Shown: positions 10,001 to 17,795 of the stretch, in pieces
How the letters are laid out: each line of letters opens with the position of its first letter
How positions within the stretch are numbered: position 1 is the first letter of the stretch
DNA from: AP-15 sp963712825
Lineage (GTDB): Bacteria; Pseudomonadota; Alphaproteobacteria; ATCC43930; CGMCC-115725
DNA length: 64,000 bases
Direction: 5' to 3'
Assembly: GCA_963712825.1 (NCBI GenBank)
Contig: CAVQJP010000002.1
Coordinates: forward strand, 434,001 to 498,000
Position numbers and translations under genes: made by a program
The notes under the pieces: model-generated
Told to the model about the DNA's origin: nothing
The model's input: the letters and a program-made list of their open reading frames with translations, nothing else
The model's database searches: none

Positions 10001-10248
10001 GGCGAAAACCCGTAGCTGCGCTCGACATGCGCGATAAGAGCAGCGGCGCGGCGGCGACAGTCGGTGCTGTTGTAGTCGATGTTGGCGGCGGCGGGATCGC
10101 GGTCAGGATCGGCGCCGCGGGCGACCCAGGCGTCGCGCACCAGCTGCCGCAAGCGCCGCAGCGCAGCCTCGAGCACGGATGCGGGCGCCGCCCCGGCGGC
10201 TGCGGCCGGCAAAGAGGAACCGGCAAGGCGCGGGTCGGCCGCGATCAC
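7057..10248 (-). CDS. Methyltransferase-glycosyltransferase fusion protein
   Basis: A 1063-residue single open frame with three parts. Residues about 55-280 are a class I SAM methyltransferase: motif I VCELGAGYGG (88-97), acidic LAVDQAPPH, and LVVLNDVLYG. Residues about 300-535 are a helical region I cannot assign. Residues about 565-1045 are a GT-B glycosyltransferase of the GT4 type, with VVQAHDNYALA, LLVWFGGAYPQQGIELLI and the C-terminal nucleotide-sugar loop DLGVIPRP...NKFLEMVMARLPIAVS. No signal peptide. GTG 10248 is the start. It probably methylates and glycosylates a surface glycan or lipid-linked sugar. It lies 60 bases downstream of the acyl-CoA dehydrogenase-like gene and may be co-transcribed, though a functional link is not obvious. 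Confidence 0.85.
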   Translation of the reverse strand: MIAADPRLAGSSLPAAAAGAAPASVLEAALRRLRQLVRDAWVARGADPDRDPAAANIDYNSTDCRRRAAALIAHVERSYGFSPAGKAVCELGAGYGGLCLHFALEHGARQILAVDQAPPHVAALRTVVGELGLDGFTTLEADLQSLRGHDHSMDLVVLNDVLYGAELSPERVAAVCARLLRPGGIVLFRHVNRAHGPEAASHRDGTQFLDPDSADRAMRFMTFGGDSTLAHRPLSPSGLAAFLRQAGFDDIRLDGENDGGDDLTQASRGLRSRYLLSARRGTAAGAQGVARIAPPAAGAFELALFHEAVARAGAQIRIAAEELCGLFGPGLPVATADEEVRGYVADRLVMDGLATFRTDPIDSAARGFADAIQRALDHALVAVLSRHAGWTTADFARAAPLRLAEILDRCVACARAGFRQPGDHRWAASADWDAIAARAIAVAVPGKTVSRRARSRAAQLLRAILGDRLRLGSVGLLARCADPLVGSAAVESAEAAADYLYGELWDAARPREKTTRPLCPPALTRLVAEIEAEMTRGAGAVMPDPAAVTAAAATASKTAAPALIKGRVCILSRKSLRNITRVPRMARALCEAGYAVTVVSLGAPADELQSMCPAVEYRTVNPRPLTFQILFRLQHRIERQKRARRRREEAYNRALARGGPSRILAGLGAAAASPVRYLLHPLWAGLAGFPAALVLKRSDQSIGEAWREFSGMTALQLVFRYLSLLRQLAATRGFAREAERAVRDRRFDVVQAHDNYALAAAARLAARDRARLIYDAVELTSHRLATNFSRFELVRENYERRREAAIFRKADAVTTVGEGLADWYSQNYAIPRPSVVKNCRYHWPHEPDQRLRADAGIGPEVPLLVWFGGAYPQQGIELLIRALRLMTPSAHLAIVATVQPRWVPFVEALPRLAAELGVAARVHLLPAREPNDLIPYVSGADLGVIPRPSEHPNNFYSMPNKFLEMVMARLPIAVSRVGDMVDAINRHGIGAVFDERDLANVAAVIERMLEPEAYAQLRANVMIAAEELTWEKESTRYVELVGALTPPRAADAAGHRNATTGGA

Positions 10249-10308
10249 CGGATCATGCTCTGCCGCACCGCGCGAAACGGGTCCCCACCGAATTCTGCGG
10301 CCCGTCCG

Positions 10309-11517
10309 CTACAGCCAGGCCAGGCCGTCGGGGTCGAGACCGAGCAGGTATTGGCCGACGGTCTCGAAATGCTGCTGGCGGCCCTGCAATTGCTGCGCGA
10401 CGGTGTGGATGTCGCGAAACCGCCGCTCGAACGGGTTGGCGGCAAAGATCGCGGACGCACCGGCGGCGTGATAAGCGGTGTCGACGACCGCCATTGCCTG
10501 ATGGATCGCAAAGGTCGCGGCGAGCCGGATCGTCATCCGCTGGTCGATGGTCAGATGGCCGCTGCCGGCGACGTCTCCGGTAATCTCGGCGAGCGCGTCG
10601 AAGAGAAAGGCGCGCGCGGCGCCGAGCCGCGCCTCGGCTTGGGCGGCTTGCGACTGCACGACGTTGTTGTCGCGCAGGCTGCGCTTGGCGCCGCGCGGGA
10701 TCTTGTCGCGGGCGAGCTCGACAAAGGCGTCGAGCGTGCCGCGGGCGATGCCCATCGCCACCGCCGCGAACCCCGAGGCGTAGAGCTGCAAGCTGCTGAA
10801 ATTGTAGAGCAGGCCGGGCTCGCGCCGGGCGCCGTCATCGTCGCGCGCGACGCAGAAATCCGCCGGCACAAACAAATCCTTGACCGAATACCGGTCGCTG
10901 CCGGTGCCCCTGAGCCCGATCACATGCCAGATGTCGGTCATCGTCGCCGCCGATTTTGGAAAGATCAGGGTATGGACGACCGGGCTGCCGTCGCGATGGA
11001 GCCGCGGGCTGCCGTCGCGTTCGACGATCGGCAGGTGGGCGCCGAGCCAGGTCGCGTCGTGGCTGCCGCTGGCAAAGCTGAACGTCGTCGTGATGCGGTA
11101 GCCGCCGTCGACGACCCGTGCCTCGCCCGGCCCCGGCCCCCAGGCGAGGATGCCGTCCGGCCCGCGAAAGACGGCGCGCGCCGCCGCCGGAGCGAGGTAG
11201 GCCGCGGTCATCGAGCAGCCGGCTGTCTGGTTCAGGCACCAGGCGGTGCTGGCGTCGGCCTTGGCGATCTCCTCGATAATCTGGACAAAAATCAACGGCG
11301 GCAATTCCGCGCCGCCGAGCGAGCGCGGCAACAGCAGTCGGAAAAACCCGGCTTCGATCAGCCGCTCGCGCAGGTTTGGCGGCAGTTCGCGGCGCTGCTC
11401 GATCTCGTCGGCGGTGGCGGCGACGAGCGGCGCCAATTGGCGCGCCCGCGCAATATAGTCGCTCGCCGCGCAATCGTGGCTGTCGGCCGATGCGGGGTTT
11501 GTCCGATCTCTTCTCAA
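10309..11517 (-). CDS. Acyl-CoA dehydrogenase-fold flavoprotein (possible group D monooxygenase)
   Basis: A 402-residue protein with the acyl-CoA dehydrogenase fold: N-terminal helical domain with LIEAGFFRLLLPRSLGG, middle beta domain (WHVIGLRGTGSDRYSVKDLFVP), and C-terminal helices (DTAYHAAGASAIF). The first and last segments resemble the HsaA/DszC-like flavin-dependent monooxygenases as much as true dehydrogenases: there is no clear catalytic glutamate at the expected loop and GLRGTGS is typical of that subgroup. The start is TTG 11517 preceded by GGGGAC; a shorter start is possible. It precedes the large fusion gene on the same strand. Substrate unknown. Confidence 0.82.
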   Translation of the reverse strand: MRRDRTNPASADSHDCAASDYIARARQLAPLVAATADEIEQRRELPPNLRERLIEAGFFRLLLPRSLGGAELPPLIFVQIIEEIAKADASTAWCLNQTAGCSMTAAYLAPAAARAVFRGPDGILAWGPGPGEARVVDGGYRITTTFSFASGSHDATWLGAHLPIVERDGSPRLHRDGSPVVHTLIFPKSAATMTDIWHVIGLRGTGSDRYSVKDLFVPADFCVARDDDGARREPGLLYNFSSLQLYASGFAAVAMGIARGTLDAFVELARDKIPRGAKRSLRDNNVVQSQAAQAEARLGAARAFLFDALAEITGDVAGSGHLTIDQRMTIRLAATFAIHQAMAVVDTAYHAAGASAIFAANPFERRFRDIHTVAQQLQGRQQHFETVGQYLLGLDPDGLAWL

Positions 11518-11732
11518 TGACGGTCCCCGCTGACGGTGGTGTCGGCGCTCGGATGCGGCGGCGAAGCGCGCGACTTCATCGGCAAGCGCCGGGGCCTGTC
11601 AAGCCCGGCGGCGACACGATTCGGGGGAAACCAACGACAATGTCGATCGGCCGGCATGCGCCCGGACCGGCGCCGGCCCGGTTAACCCAAGCCCGGCGCG
11701 CGCGGCGCCTCCCGATCGGATAGAATAGGAGG

Positions 11733-13514
11733 ATGGCGATCCGTCTATTGCCGCCGGTCCTGGTCAACCGCATCGCCGCGGGCGAGGTCGTCGAGCGCCC
11801 GGCGGCGGCGGTCAAGGAGCTGGTCGAAAACGCGATCGACGCCGGGGCATCGCGGATCGAGGTGAGCTTGCATGAGGGCGGCCAGGCGCTGATCGCGGTC
11901 GTCGACGACGGCAGCGGCATGAATGCCGACGAATTGTCATTGGCGGTCGAGCGCCATTGCACCTCGAAACTGCCCGACGACGATCTGCTGCGGATTTCGG
12001 CGCTGGGCTTTCGCGGCGAGGCCTTGCCGTCGATCGGCGCGGTCAGCCGGCTGCGCATCGTCTCGCGACCGCCCGCTGCGGAGAATGCCTGGGAAATCAC
12101 GGTCGAGGCCGGCCGCAAGAACGCCCCGATCCCGGCCGCGGCCGCACCCGGCACCCGGGTCGAGGTGCGCGATTTGTTTTTTGCGACCCCGGCGCGGCTC
12201 AAATTTCTCAAGACGCTGCGCACCGAGCGCGAGCTTGCGGTCGACATGGTGCGCCGCCTGGCTATGGCCTATCCCGCGATCGCGTTTGCCGTCACCGGCG
12301 ATGACGGGCGCAGCCTGTTGCGCCTGCCTGCCGCCGGCGACCGGCCGGCGCGGCTCGCGGCGCTGCTTGGCCGCGACTTCGGGCAGAATTCGCTCGCGAT
12401 CGAGGCCGAGCGCGGCGGGTTTGCGCTCTCCGGTCTCGCCGGGCTGCCGACCCTGAACCGGGCGCTGCCGCGCGACCAGTATCTGGTCGTCAACGGCCGC
12501 CCGGTGCGCGACAAATTGCTGGTCGGCGCGGTGCGCGGCGCCTATCAGGATGTCCTGGCGCGCGACCGCCATCCGATCGTGGCGTTGTTTCTCGACGGGC
12601 CGGCCGAGGAGATCGACGTCAACGTCCACCCGGCCAAAGCCGAGGTGCGGTTCCGCGACGCAGCCTTGGTGCGCGGGCTGATCGTCGGCGCGCTGCGGGC
12701 GGCACTCGCCGCCGCCGGCCACCGCGCCTCGACCACCGTGGCGAGCGCGGCACTCGGCGCCTTCCGTCCTGCCGGCCGCGCCGCGCCGCCCGATCCCGGC
12801 ATGCCGCATTTCGCGTTCCCGCCACCATCGGCGCCCTTGGCATTCGCCGAAACCGGCAACGCCTTTCCCGCACCCGCGGCAACCCTGTCTCCTGACGCGC
12901 CGCCCCCGCTCGACGAGACGCCATCGGCGCTTGAAGCCCCGCTCGGCTCAGCACGGGCGCAATTGCACGGCACCTACATCCTGGCCGAGACCGCGACCGG
13001 GATCGTGCTGGTCGACCAGCACGCAGCACACGAGCGGCTCGTCCACGAGCGGATCAAAGAGGCGCTGGCGACGCACGGGGTCGCGCGCCAAAGCCTGCTG
13101 TTGCCGGAGATTGTCGAGCTCGACGACGGCTCGGCGGCGCGGCTTGCCGCCCGCGCCGCGGAGCTCGCTGAATTCGGCCTGGTGCTCGAAGCCTTCGGTC
13201 CTGGTGCGGTCGTCGTCCGCGAAATCCCGGCCCTATTGCCGGGGCTCGATGTCGCGGCATTGGTCCGCGACCTTGCCGACGAGCTTGCCGAATGGGGCGA
13301 AGCCTTGTCGTTAAAGGAACGGGTCGAGACCGTGTGCGGCACCCTGGCGTGCCACACCAGCGTGCGCGCCGGGCGCCGCCTCAACGCCGCCGAGATGGAC
13401 GCGCTCCTGCGCCAGATGGAGGTGACCCCCAACAGCGGCCAGTGCAACCACGGCCGCCCGACCTACATCGCCCTCGACCTTGCCGACATCGAACGCCTCT
13501 TCGGCCGCCGCTGA
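11733..13514 (+). CDS. mutL: DNA mismatch repair protein MutL
   Basis: A 593-residue MutL that links MutS mismatch recognition to strand removal. The N-terminal GHKL ATPase has ELVENAIDAGA, VDDGSGM and GFRGEALPSIGAV. A proline/alanine-rich linker (about 330-405) leads to the C-terminal endonuclease domain with DQHAAHERLVHE (Asp428 onward), ACHTSVRAG and CNHGRPT, the metal-binding motifs of nicking-type MutL found in bacteria that lack MutH. The start ATG follows AGGAGG with no spacer, which is unusual, but the residues after it (IRLLPPVLVNRIAAGEVVER) match the universal N-terminus, so the start is secure. It sits alone, divergent from the flavoprotein gene. Confidence 0.97.
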   Translation: MAIRLLPPVLVNRIAAGEVVERPAAAVKELVENAIDAGASRIEVSLHEGGQALIAVVDDGSGMNADELSLAVERHCTSKLPDDDLLRISALGFRGEALPSIGAVSRLRIVSRPPAAENAWEITVEAGRKNAPIPAAAAPGTRVEVRDLFFATPARLKFLKTLRTERELAVDMVRRLAMAYPAIAFAVTGDDGRSLLRLPAAGDRPARLAALLGRDFGQNSLAIEAERGGFALSGLAGLPTLNRALPRDQYLVVNGRPVRDKLLVGAVRGAYQDVLARDRHPIVALFLDGPAEEIDVNVHPAKAEVRFRDAALVRGLIVGALRAALAAAGHRASTTVASAALGAFRPAGRAAPPDPGMPHFAFPPPSAPLAFAETGNAFPAPAATLSPDAPPPLDETPSALEAPLGSARAQLHGTYILAETATGIVLVDQHAAHERLVHERIKEALATHGVARQSLLLPEIVELDDGSAARLAARAAELAEFGLVLEAFGPGAVVVREIPALLPGLDVAALVRDLADELAEWGEALSLKERVETVCGTLACHTSVRAGRRLNAAEMDALLRQMEVTPNSGQCNHGRPTYIALDLADIERLFGRR

Positions 13515-13721
13515 TCCAGGCTGGACTGACGGGTCGCTTGCGATTTATTTGTCGCGCGGGGCCTCGGGTTTTCGTGTTTAGGCAAGAGCGCCAAGCCTCC
13601 TTTGCCCAGAGCGCGGTTCGGATCAAGCGGACCATGCGAAGCCGCTAACGGCTTAAAGCTTTGCCGCGAGCCGCGGTGCAAGCGTATGATCGCAGCGGGA
13701 TTTGATCCGAGGGAGGAGATC

Positions 13722-14768
13722 ATGGCGGCGACTAATGTTTATGCCGGTGCTGCGGCGTCGATGGGCGGGACGATGGGCGGCGTCTTTCGCCAGACCGTCG
13801 GCGACAGCGGCTGGCAGCGCCTGACCAACGGCCTGCCGGAAGGTGCGGAGGTTCACGCGATCACGGTTCATCCCGAGCATCCGGACACGGTCTATATCGG
13901 CACGACCAAAGGGACTTTTCGCAGCACCAACCGCGGCGACAATTGGCAGCGGCTGAGCCTGCCCGACGACGCCGACATCTGGTCGATCTGCATCCATCCC
14001 AAAAACCCGCAAATCGTCTATGCCGGCGCCACTCCGCCCGCGGTCTACCGCAGCGAGAACGGCGGCGACAGCTGGCGCAAGACCGCCGACCCGGGATTGC
14101 CCGATCGCGTCATCATGGGCTTTGCCTGCCGCGTCATGCGGCTCGACGTCGACCCGAACTCGCCCGACGACGTCTATGCGACGCTCGAAGCCAATGGCGC
14201 CATGCGCAGCCGCAACGGCGGCGAGAGCTGGGAGGACTGCACCGCCGACCTGATCCGCTTTTGCGAGCAGCCGAAATACAAGAGCCGCATCGGCAGCCAG
14301 ACCGAGATCGAGGGCATGCTCGACGGCCACGCGCTGGCGTGCAGCGCGGCGGCGCCCGGCACCGTGTTTCTCGCCAACCGCATGGGCCTCTTCCGCAGCA
14401 GCGACAAGGGCCAGAGCTGGCAGGACATGGAGATCAACCGGTTCTCGCCGCTGACCTATGGCCGCGACATTCGTGTGTCGCCGCACGACCCGAAGGTGCT
14501 CTACGCCTGCCTCAGCCCGGCGGCGCGCAGCACCGACGGGTCGATCTACCGCTCCGACGATGTCGGGCAGACCTGGAAACGGTTTGACCACGACATCAAG
14601 GCCGAGGCGACGATGATGGCGGTCGCGGTTCACCCGAAGGACCCGAACCAGGTCTATGGCGTGTCGCGCTTTGGCCAGGTGTTTGGGACCCAGGACGGCG
14701 GCAAAAGCTGGAGCGAGACCCGGCTTCCGGAAGGGGTGCGCGACGTCTACGCCGTCGCTTGCGGGTAA
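13722..14768 (+). CDS. Seven-Asp-box (BNR) beta-propeller protein
   Basis: A 348-residue protein built almost wholly of Asp-box repeats. I count seven blades, seen in order as VGDSGWQRL, TNRGDNWQRL, ENGGDSWRKT, RNGGESWEDC, SDKGQSWQDM, SDDVGQTWKRF and QDGGKSWSET, most preceded by a (V/L/I)(F/Y)RS strand. This is the sialidase/Ycf48/VPS10-like propeller fold. There is no signal peptide and no evident arginine triad, so a true sialidase is unlikely; a cytoplasmic binding or scaffold protein is more plausible. ATG 13722 has GGGAGGAG seven bases upstream. It is followed by a palindromic element and an aldolase gene. Confidence 0.85.
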   Translation: MAATNVYAGAAASMGGTMGGVFRQTVGDSGWQRLTNGLPEGAEVHAITVHPEHPDTVYIGTTKGTFRSTNRGDNWQRLSLPDDADIWSICIHPKNPQIVYAGATPPAVYRSENGGDSWRKTADPGLPDRVIMGFACRVMRLDVDPNSPDDVYATLEANGAMRSRNGGESWEDCTADLIRFCEQPKYKSRIGSQTEIEGMLDGHALACSAAAPGTVFLANRMGLFRSSDKGQSWQDMEINRFSPLTYGRDIRVSPHDPKVLYACLSPAARSTDGSIYRSDDVGQTWKRFDHDIKAEATMMAVAVHPKDPNQVYGVSRFGQVFGTQDGGKSWSETRLPEGVRDVYAVACG

Positions 14769-14779
14769 CGACGGGAGTT

Positions 14780-14836
14780 GCCCCTCACGCTAGCCCTCTC
14801 CCCGCAAGCAGGGAGAGGGTCGTCGCTGTGAGGGGC
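14780..14836. repeat. Nested palindrome (REP-like element)
   Basis: Two nested inverted repeats lie between the propeller and aldolase genes: GCCCCTCAC (14780-14788) pairs with GTGAGGGGC (14828-14836), and CCCTCTCCC (14794-14802) pairs with GGGAGAGGG (14811-14819) around the loop CGCAAGCA. There is no T-run. A related CCCC-GCAAGC-GGGG hairpin with a nearby TCGCTG word occurs at 45752-45775, so this is probably a dispersed repetitive palindrome that may also act as an mRNA stabiliser or attenuator. Confidence 0.7.
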
Positions 14837-14857
14837 TGCCTCGAAAGGAGAACGCCG

Positions 14858-15655
14858 ATGCCCGAAGACGCGACCCGCAACCTGATGAAGCAGAAGCTCG
14901 CGGCGGGCGAGCTGGTGCTGTGCATGAATTTGCGGCTCGCGCGCACCGTCGACATCGCGATGGTGGCCAAGGCCGGCGGCTATGACGCGCTCTATGTCGA
15001 CATGCAGCACGCCCCTTACTCGGTCGACACCACAGCGACGATCTGCGCCGCCTCGCTCGGCATCGGCATCACGCCCTTGGTGCGGGTCCCGAGCCATGAC
15101 GGGCAGTGGATGAGCCGGGTGCTGGACGGCGGGGCGCAGGGCGTCATCGTTCCGGATGTCGAGAGCCGCGCCCAGGCCGAGGCGGTGGTGCGCCATTGCC
15201 GGTTTCCGCCGGTGGGAAAACGCTCGGTCATGGGGCTGGGGCCGGCGCTCGGCTACCGCGCGGTCCCGCTCGGCGAGCTGAGCGAGCGGCTCAACGCCGA
15301 CACCGCGGTCATCGTCATGCTCGAGACCGCCGCCGGCATCGACAATGCCGACGCGATCGCCGCGGTGGCGGGGATCGACGTGCTGCTGATCGGCTCGGGC
15401 GATCTGACGACCGATTACGGCATCCCGGGCCAGGTCGACCATCCGCGGCTGCGCGAGGCCTACGAGCGCGTGGCGCAGGCCTGCCGCACTCACAGCAAGA
15501 CGCTTGGGGTCGGCGGGATACGCCACAATGTCGCGCTGCAGGGCGAGCTGGTCCGGCTCGGCGCGCGCTTTGTGATCGCCGGGACCGACGTCAATTACGT
15601 CCTCGCCGGCGCGCGCCTGGACACTTCGGCGCTGCGCGAAATTTCGCTCGGGTGA
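14858..15655 (+). CDS. HpcH/HpaI family aldolase
   Basis: A 265-residue class II (metal-dependent) aldolase of the HpcH/HpaI family, which cleaves or forms 2-keto-3-hydroxy acids such as 4-hydroxy-2-ketoheptanedioate. Visible are the N-terminal barrel strands (GYDALYVDMQHAPYSV), PSHDGQWMSRVLDGGAQGVI, and MLETAAGIDNADAI followed by LLIGSGDLTTDYG, which contain the metal-binding Glu and Asp of the family. AAAGGAG lies seven bases before ATG 14858. The stop overlaps the GTG of alkB. The physiological substrate cannot be read from the sequence. Confidence 0.88.
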   Translation: MPEDATRNLMKQKLAAGELVLCMNLRLARTVDIAMVAKAGGYDALYVDMQHAPYSVDTTATICAASLGIGITPLVRVPSHDGQWMSRVLDGGAQGVIVPDVESRAQAEAVVRHCRFPPVGKRSVMGLGPALGYRAVPLGELSERLNADTAVIVMLETAAGIDNADAIAAVAGIDVLLIGSGDLTTDYGIPGQVDHPRLREAYERVAQACRTHSKTLGVGGIRHNVALQGELVRLGARFVIAGTDVNYVLAGARLDTSALREISLG

Positions 15656-16323
15656 CGATCGTCCGTTCGGCCGCGATCGGCGATATCTTCGCCGGCGCCG
15701 CGCCGAGCGAAGCGGTCGAGCGGCTGGCCGAGGGAGCCGTCCTGCTGCGCGGGTTTGCGCGGCCCGACGCCGAAACCCTGGTCGAGGAAGTCGGCGTCAT
15801 CGCTGCCGCCAGCCCGTTTCGCCAGATGATCACGCCGGGCGGGTTTCGCATGTCGGTGGCAATGACGAATTGCGGCGCCGCCGGATGGGTCACCGACCGC
15901 AGCGGCTATCGCTATTCGCGGGAAGACCCGGTCAGCGAGCAGGCCTGGCCCGCGATGCCGCCATTGTTCCAACGATTGGCGGCGCGAGCCGCGGCGGCCG
16001 GCGGGTTTGACCGCTTCAACCCCGACGCCTGCCTGATCAACCGCTATGAGCCGGGGACAAAGCTGTCGTTGCACCGCGACGAGGACGAGCGCGACTTGTC
16101 GGCGCCGGTCGTCTCGGTGTCGCTCGGGCTGCCGGCGGTGTTTTTGTGGGGCGGGCTCAGCCGCAAGGACCGGCCGGCGCGGCTGCAGCTGGAGAATGGC
16201 GACGTCGTCGTGTGGGGCGGCCCGGCGCGTCTCGTCTATCACGGCATCGCTGCGCTCGCCGGGGGCGAGCACCCGCTGACCGGGTCGAGCCGGGTCAATT
16301 TGACCTTTCGCAAGGCGCTGTAG
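15652..16323 (+). CDS. alkB: AlkB-like 2-oxoglutarate/Fe(II) dioxygenase (DNA repair)
   Basis: A 223-residue AlkB homologue, an oxidative demethylase that repairs 1-methyladenine and 3-methylcytosine in DNA or RNA. The signature NRYEPGTKLSLHRDEDE holds the iron ligands His141 and Asp143; the third ligand is His197 in VYHGIAAL, and the 2-oxoglutarate arginines are in SSRVNLTFRK at the C-terminus. The start is GTG 15652 within the aldolase stop (GTGA), so expression depends on translation of the aldolase gene. Its last 29 bases overlap the end of the convergent cyclase gene. Confidence 0.92.
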   Translation: MTIVRSAAIGDIFAGAAPSEAVERLAEGAVLLRGFARPDAETLVEEVGVIAAASPFRQMITPGGFRMSVAMTNCGAAGWVTDRSGYRYSREDPVSEQAWPAMPPLFQRLAARAAAAGGFDRFNPDACLINRYEPGTKLSLHRDEDERDLSAPVVSVSLGLPAVFLWGGLSRKDRPARLQLENGDVVVWGGPARLVYHGIAALAGGEHPLTGSSRVNLTFRKAL

Positions 16324-17491
16324 GCGCGCGCGCCGCCGCGTCGCCTACCCGTCCGCGGTCGCGCGGCCGCCGGCCCCGCCGGGTCGGCGCCGTACCCGGC
16401 GCGGCCCGCTCCCGATACTCGAAAATCGGGATTTCAGCGGAAATTCCTTTGATCCTGTCAAAGCCGATTTGATGCAGGCGGCCGTCGGCGTCCGAAAGGA
16501 CTCGGGCCACATCCCCCGAGATCGCGCACGCGACGCCGTGCAGCTTTGCCGCTTCCTCCATGCGCGAGGCGATGTTGATCGTGCTGCCGTAAATGCCGAT
16601 CGACCGCTTGGTGTCGCCTTGCTCGCTGACGACCACATCGCCGCCATGCACCCCGATGCGATAGGCCGGCACCACCCCGAACTGCGCGATGTAGCGCGGC
16701 CGCTCGCGCCGGACGGCCGCGAACACGGCGTCGATCGCCGACAGCAGCCTGTTCTCGCGCACCGCATCTGCCCAGTCCCAGATCGCGATCAGCCCGTCGC
16801 CCTTGTAAAGATAAATATCGCCGCCGTGATCGGTGATCGGCTTGGAAATGTCGAACAGAAACTTGCCCACCAAGGATTTGATCTTCAGCGCGCCGAGCCG
16901 TTCGGCGAGTGCCGTCGAGTTGTTGATGTCGACAAAGATCAGCACCTTCTGCTCGACCACCGGGCGGTGATAGGTGCCGATCGTCAGATGGAACAGCGTC
17001 TCGATGCCGATAAAATGCACGACCCGCATCACCACAATGCCGATGACCGACAGCATCACGACGATCGGGAGGATGATCGGCAGCCTGCCGTACGGCACCG
17101 GCACCGGGTAAACAAAACGCAACAGCGCATGCGAGAGGTTGATAGCCAACATAAACAAGACCACGACCACGGCGGTGTAGATCAAGATCGACAGCAAGGG
17201 ATGGCTGTTGCGCATCCACCGTCCGCGCAGGCTCTGCACGTAAAACTGCTCGAACAGCCCGACCCCGGTTCCGGCAAGGATCGCGTTCAGCATGCCAAAG
17301 AGCGGCGAATGGCCTTCGGCGGCGGTGACGAGCCCGGCAAGCAACGCAAAGATGGCGACCGCGAGCAGGATCGACACCAGCTTGCGGCGGGTCGAAATCG
17401 ACATACGGGCAAAGGCAGGCGGCATGGACGCGCTAACAGGCGGCTTCGCGGGCCGGAAACAGCCGGACCACCCCGGCAACGGCACATCCAT
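16295..17491 (-). CDS. Membrane class III adenylate/guanylate cyclase
   Basis: A 398-residue predicted nucleotide cyclase. The N-terminal half has about four transmembrane helices (for example SILLAVAIFALLAGLVTA, LIYTAVVVVLFMLAI and IILPIVVMLSVIGIVVM). The catalytic domain begins at VLIFVDINNSTALAERLG; the metal-binding aspartates are in FVDINNST and YKGDGLIAIWD, and the transition-state Asn/Arg in IYGSTINIASRMEEAAK. The C-terminal 30 residues are basic and low complexity. Start is uncertain: ATG 17491, 17425 or 17404, the last giving MSISTRRKL directly before the first helix. It makes cAMP (or cGMP); a cyclic-nucleotide-binding protein is encoded at 55964-56446. It stands alone. Confidence 0.85.
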   Translation of the reverse strand: MDVPLPGWSGCFRPAKPPVSASMPPAFARMSISTRRKLVSILLAVAIFALLAGLVTAAEGHSPLFGMLNAILAGTGVGLFEQFYVQSLRGRWMRNSHPLLSILIYTAVVVVLFMLAINLSHALLRFVYPVPVPYGRLPIILPIVVMLSVIGIVVMRVVHFIGIETLFHLTIGTYHRPVVEQKVLIFVDINNSTALAERLGALKIKSLVGKFLFDISKPITDHGGDIYLYKGDGLIAIWDWADAVRENRLLSAIDAVFAAVRRERPRYIAQFGVVPAYRIGVHGGDVVVSEQGDTKRSIGIYGSTINIASRMEEAAKLHGVACAISGDVARVLSDADGRLHQIGFDRIKGISAEIPIFEYRERAAPGTAPTRRGRRPRDRGRVGDAAARAPTAPCERSN

Positions 17492-17795
17492 CGAAATGAT
17501 CCCGCATCGGGAGCAAGCGGCTGGCGTGTGCGTTAAGATGCGGGATCACGGTCCGCGAGTGTCTGCTGTAAGACAGGCGACGGGACAAGTCATTTCGGCT
17601 GTCGGGCAGCGCCCGTTAGGATTGCCGAGGCAAATCCCGCAGGGTTGTCCGGCGGGTCAAGCGGCGCCTGCTCAGCCGTTTGCCGCCGGCGGCGCAATAT
17701 CGATCAGGATAGACCGAGCGGTCGCCAGCTCTTGGCGGAGCGGCCGTATCGTATGGGTCGCGCCGTGACGCCCTTTCACTTTGAGGAGAAGCATC
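17492..17795. other. Intergenic region between cyclase and Mop genes
   Basis: About 300 bases without a recognisable gene. It must hold the divergent promoters of the cyclase (minus) and the Mop gene (plus). The only clear structure is the inverted repeat at 17498-17547. I looked for a molybdenum-cofactor riboswitch before the Mop gene and did not see its conserved core. Confidence 0.5.
17498..17547. repeat. 10-bp perfect inverted repeat beside the cyclase start
   Basis: GATCCCGCAT (17498-17507) and ATGCGGGATC (17538-17547) are perfect complements separated by 30 bases, immediately upstream of the cyclase start at 17491. It could be a regulator-binding dyad or an RNA hairpin in the cyclase leader. 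No regulator can be named. Confidence 0.55.

Noticed and set aside
8977..11520. 847-codon open frame on the plus strand
   Set aside because: Lies antisense to the fusion gene and the flavoprotein gene, is Arg/Gln/Asp-rich and has no motif. GC-rich codon use leaves antisense frames open; the minus-strand proteins have clear domains.
17600..17795. Molybdenum-cofactor riboswitch before the Mop gene
   Set aside because: No conserved core or paired elements recognised; position alone is not evidence.
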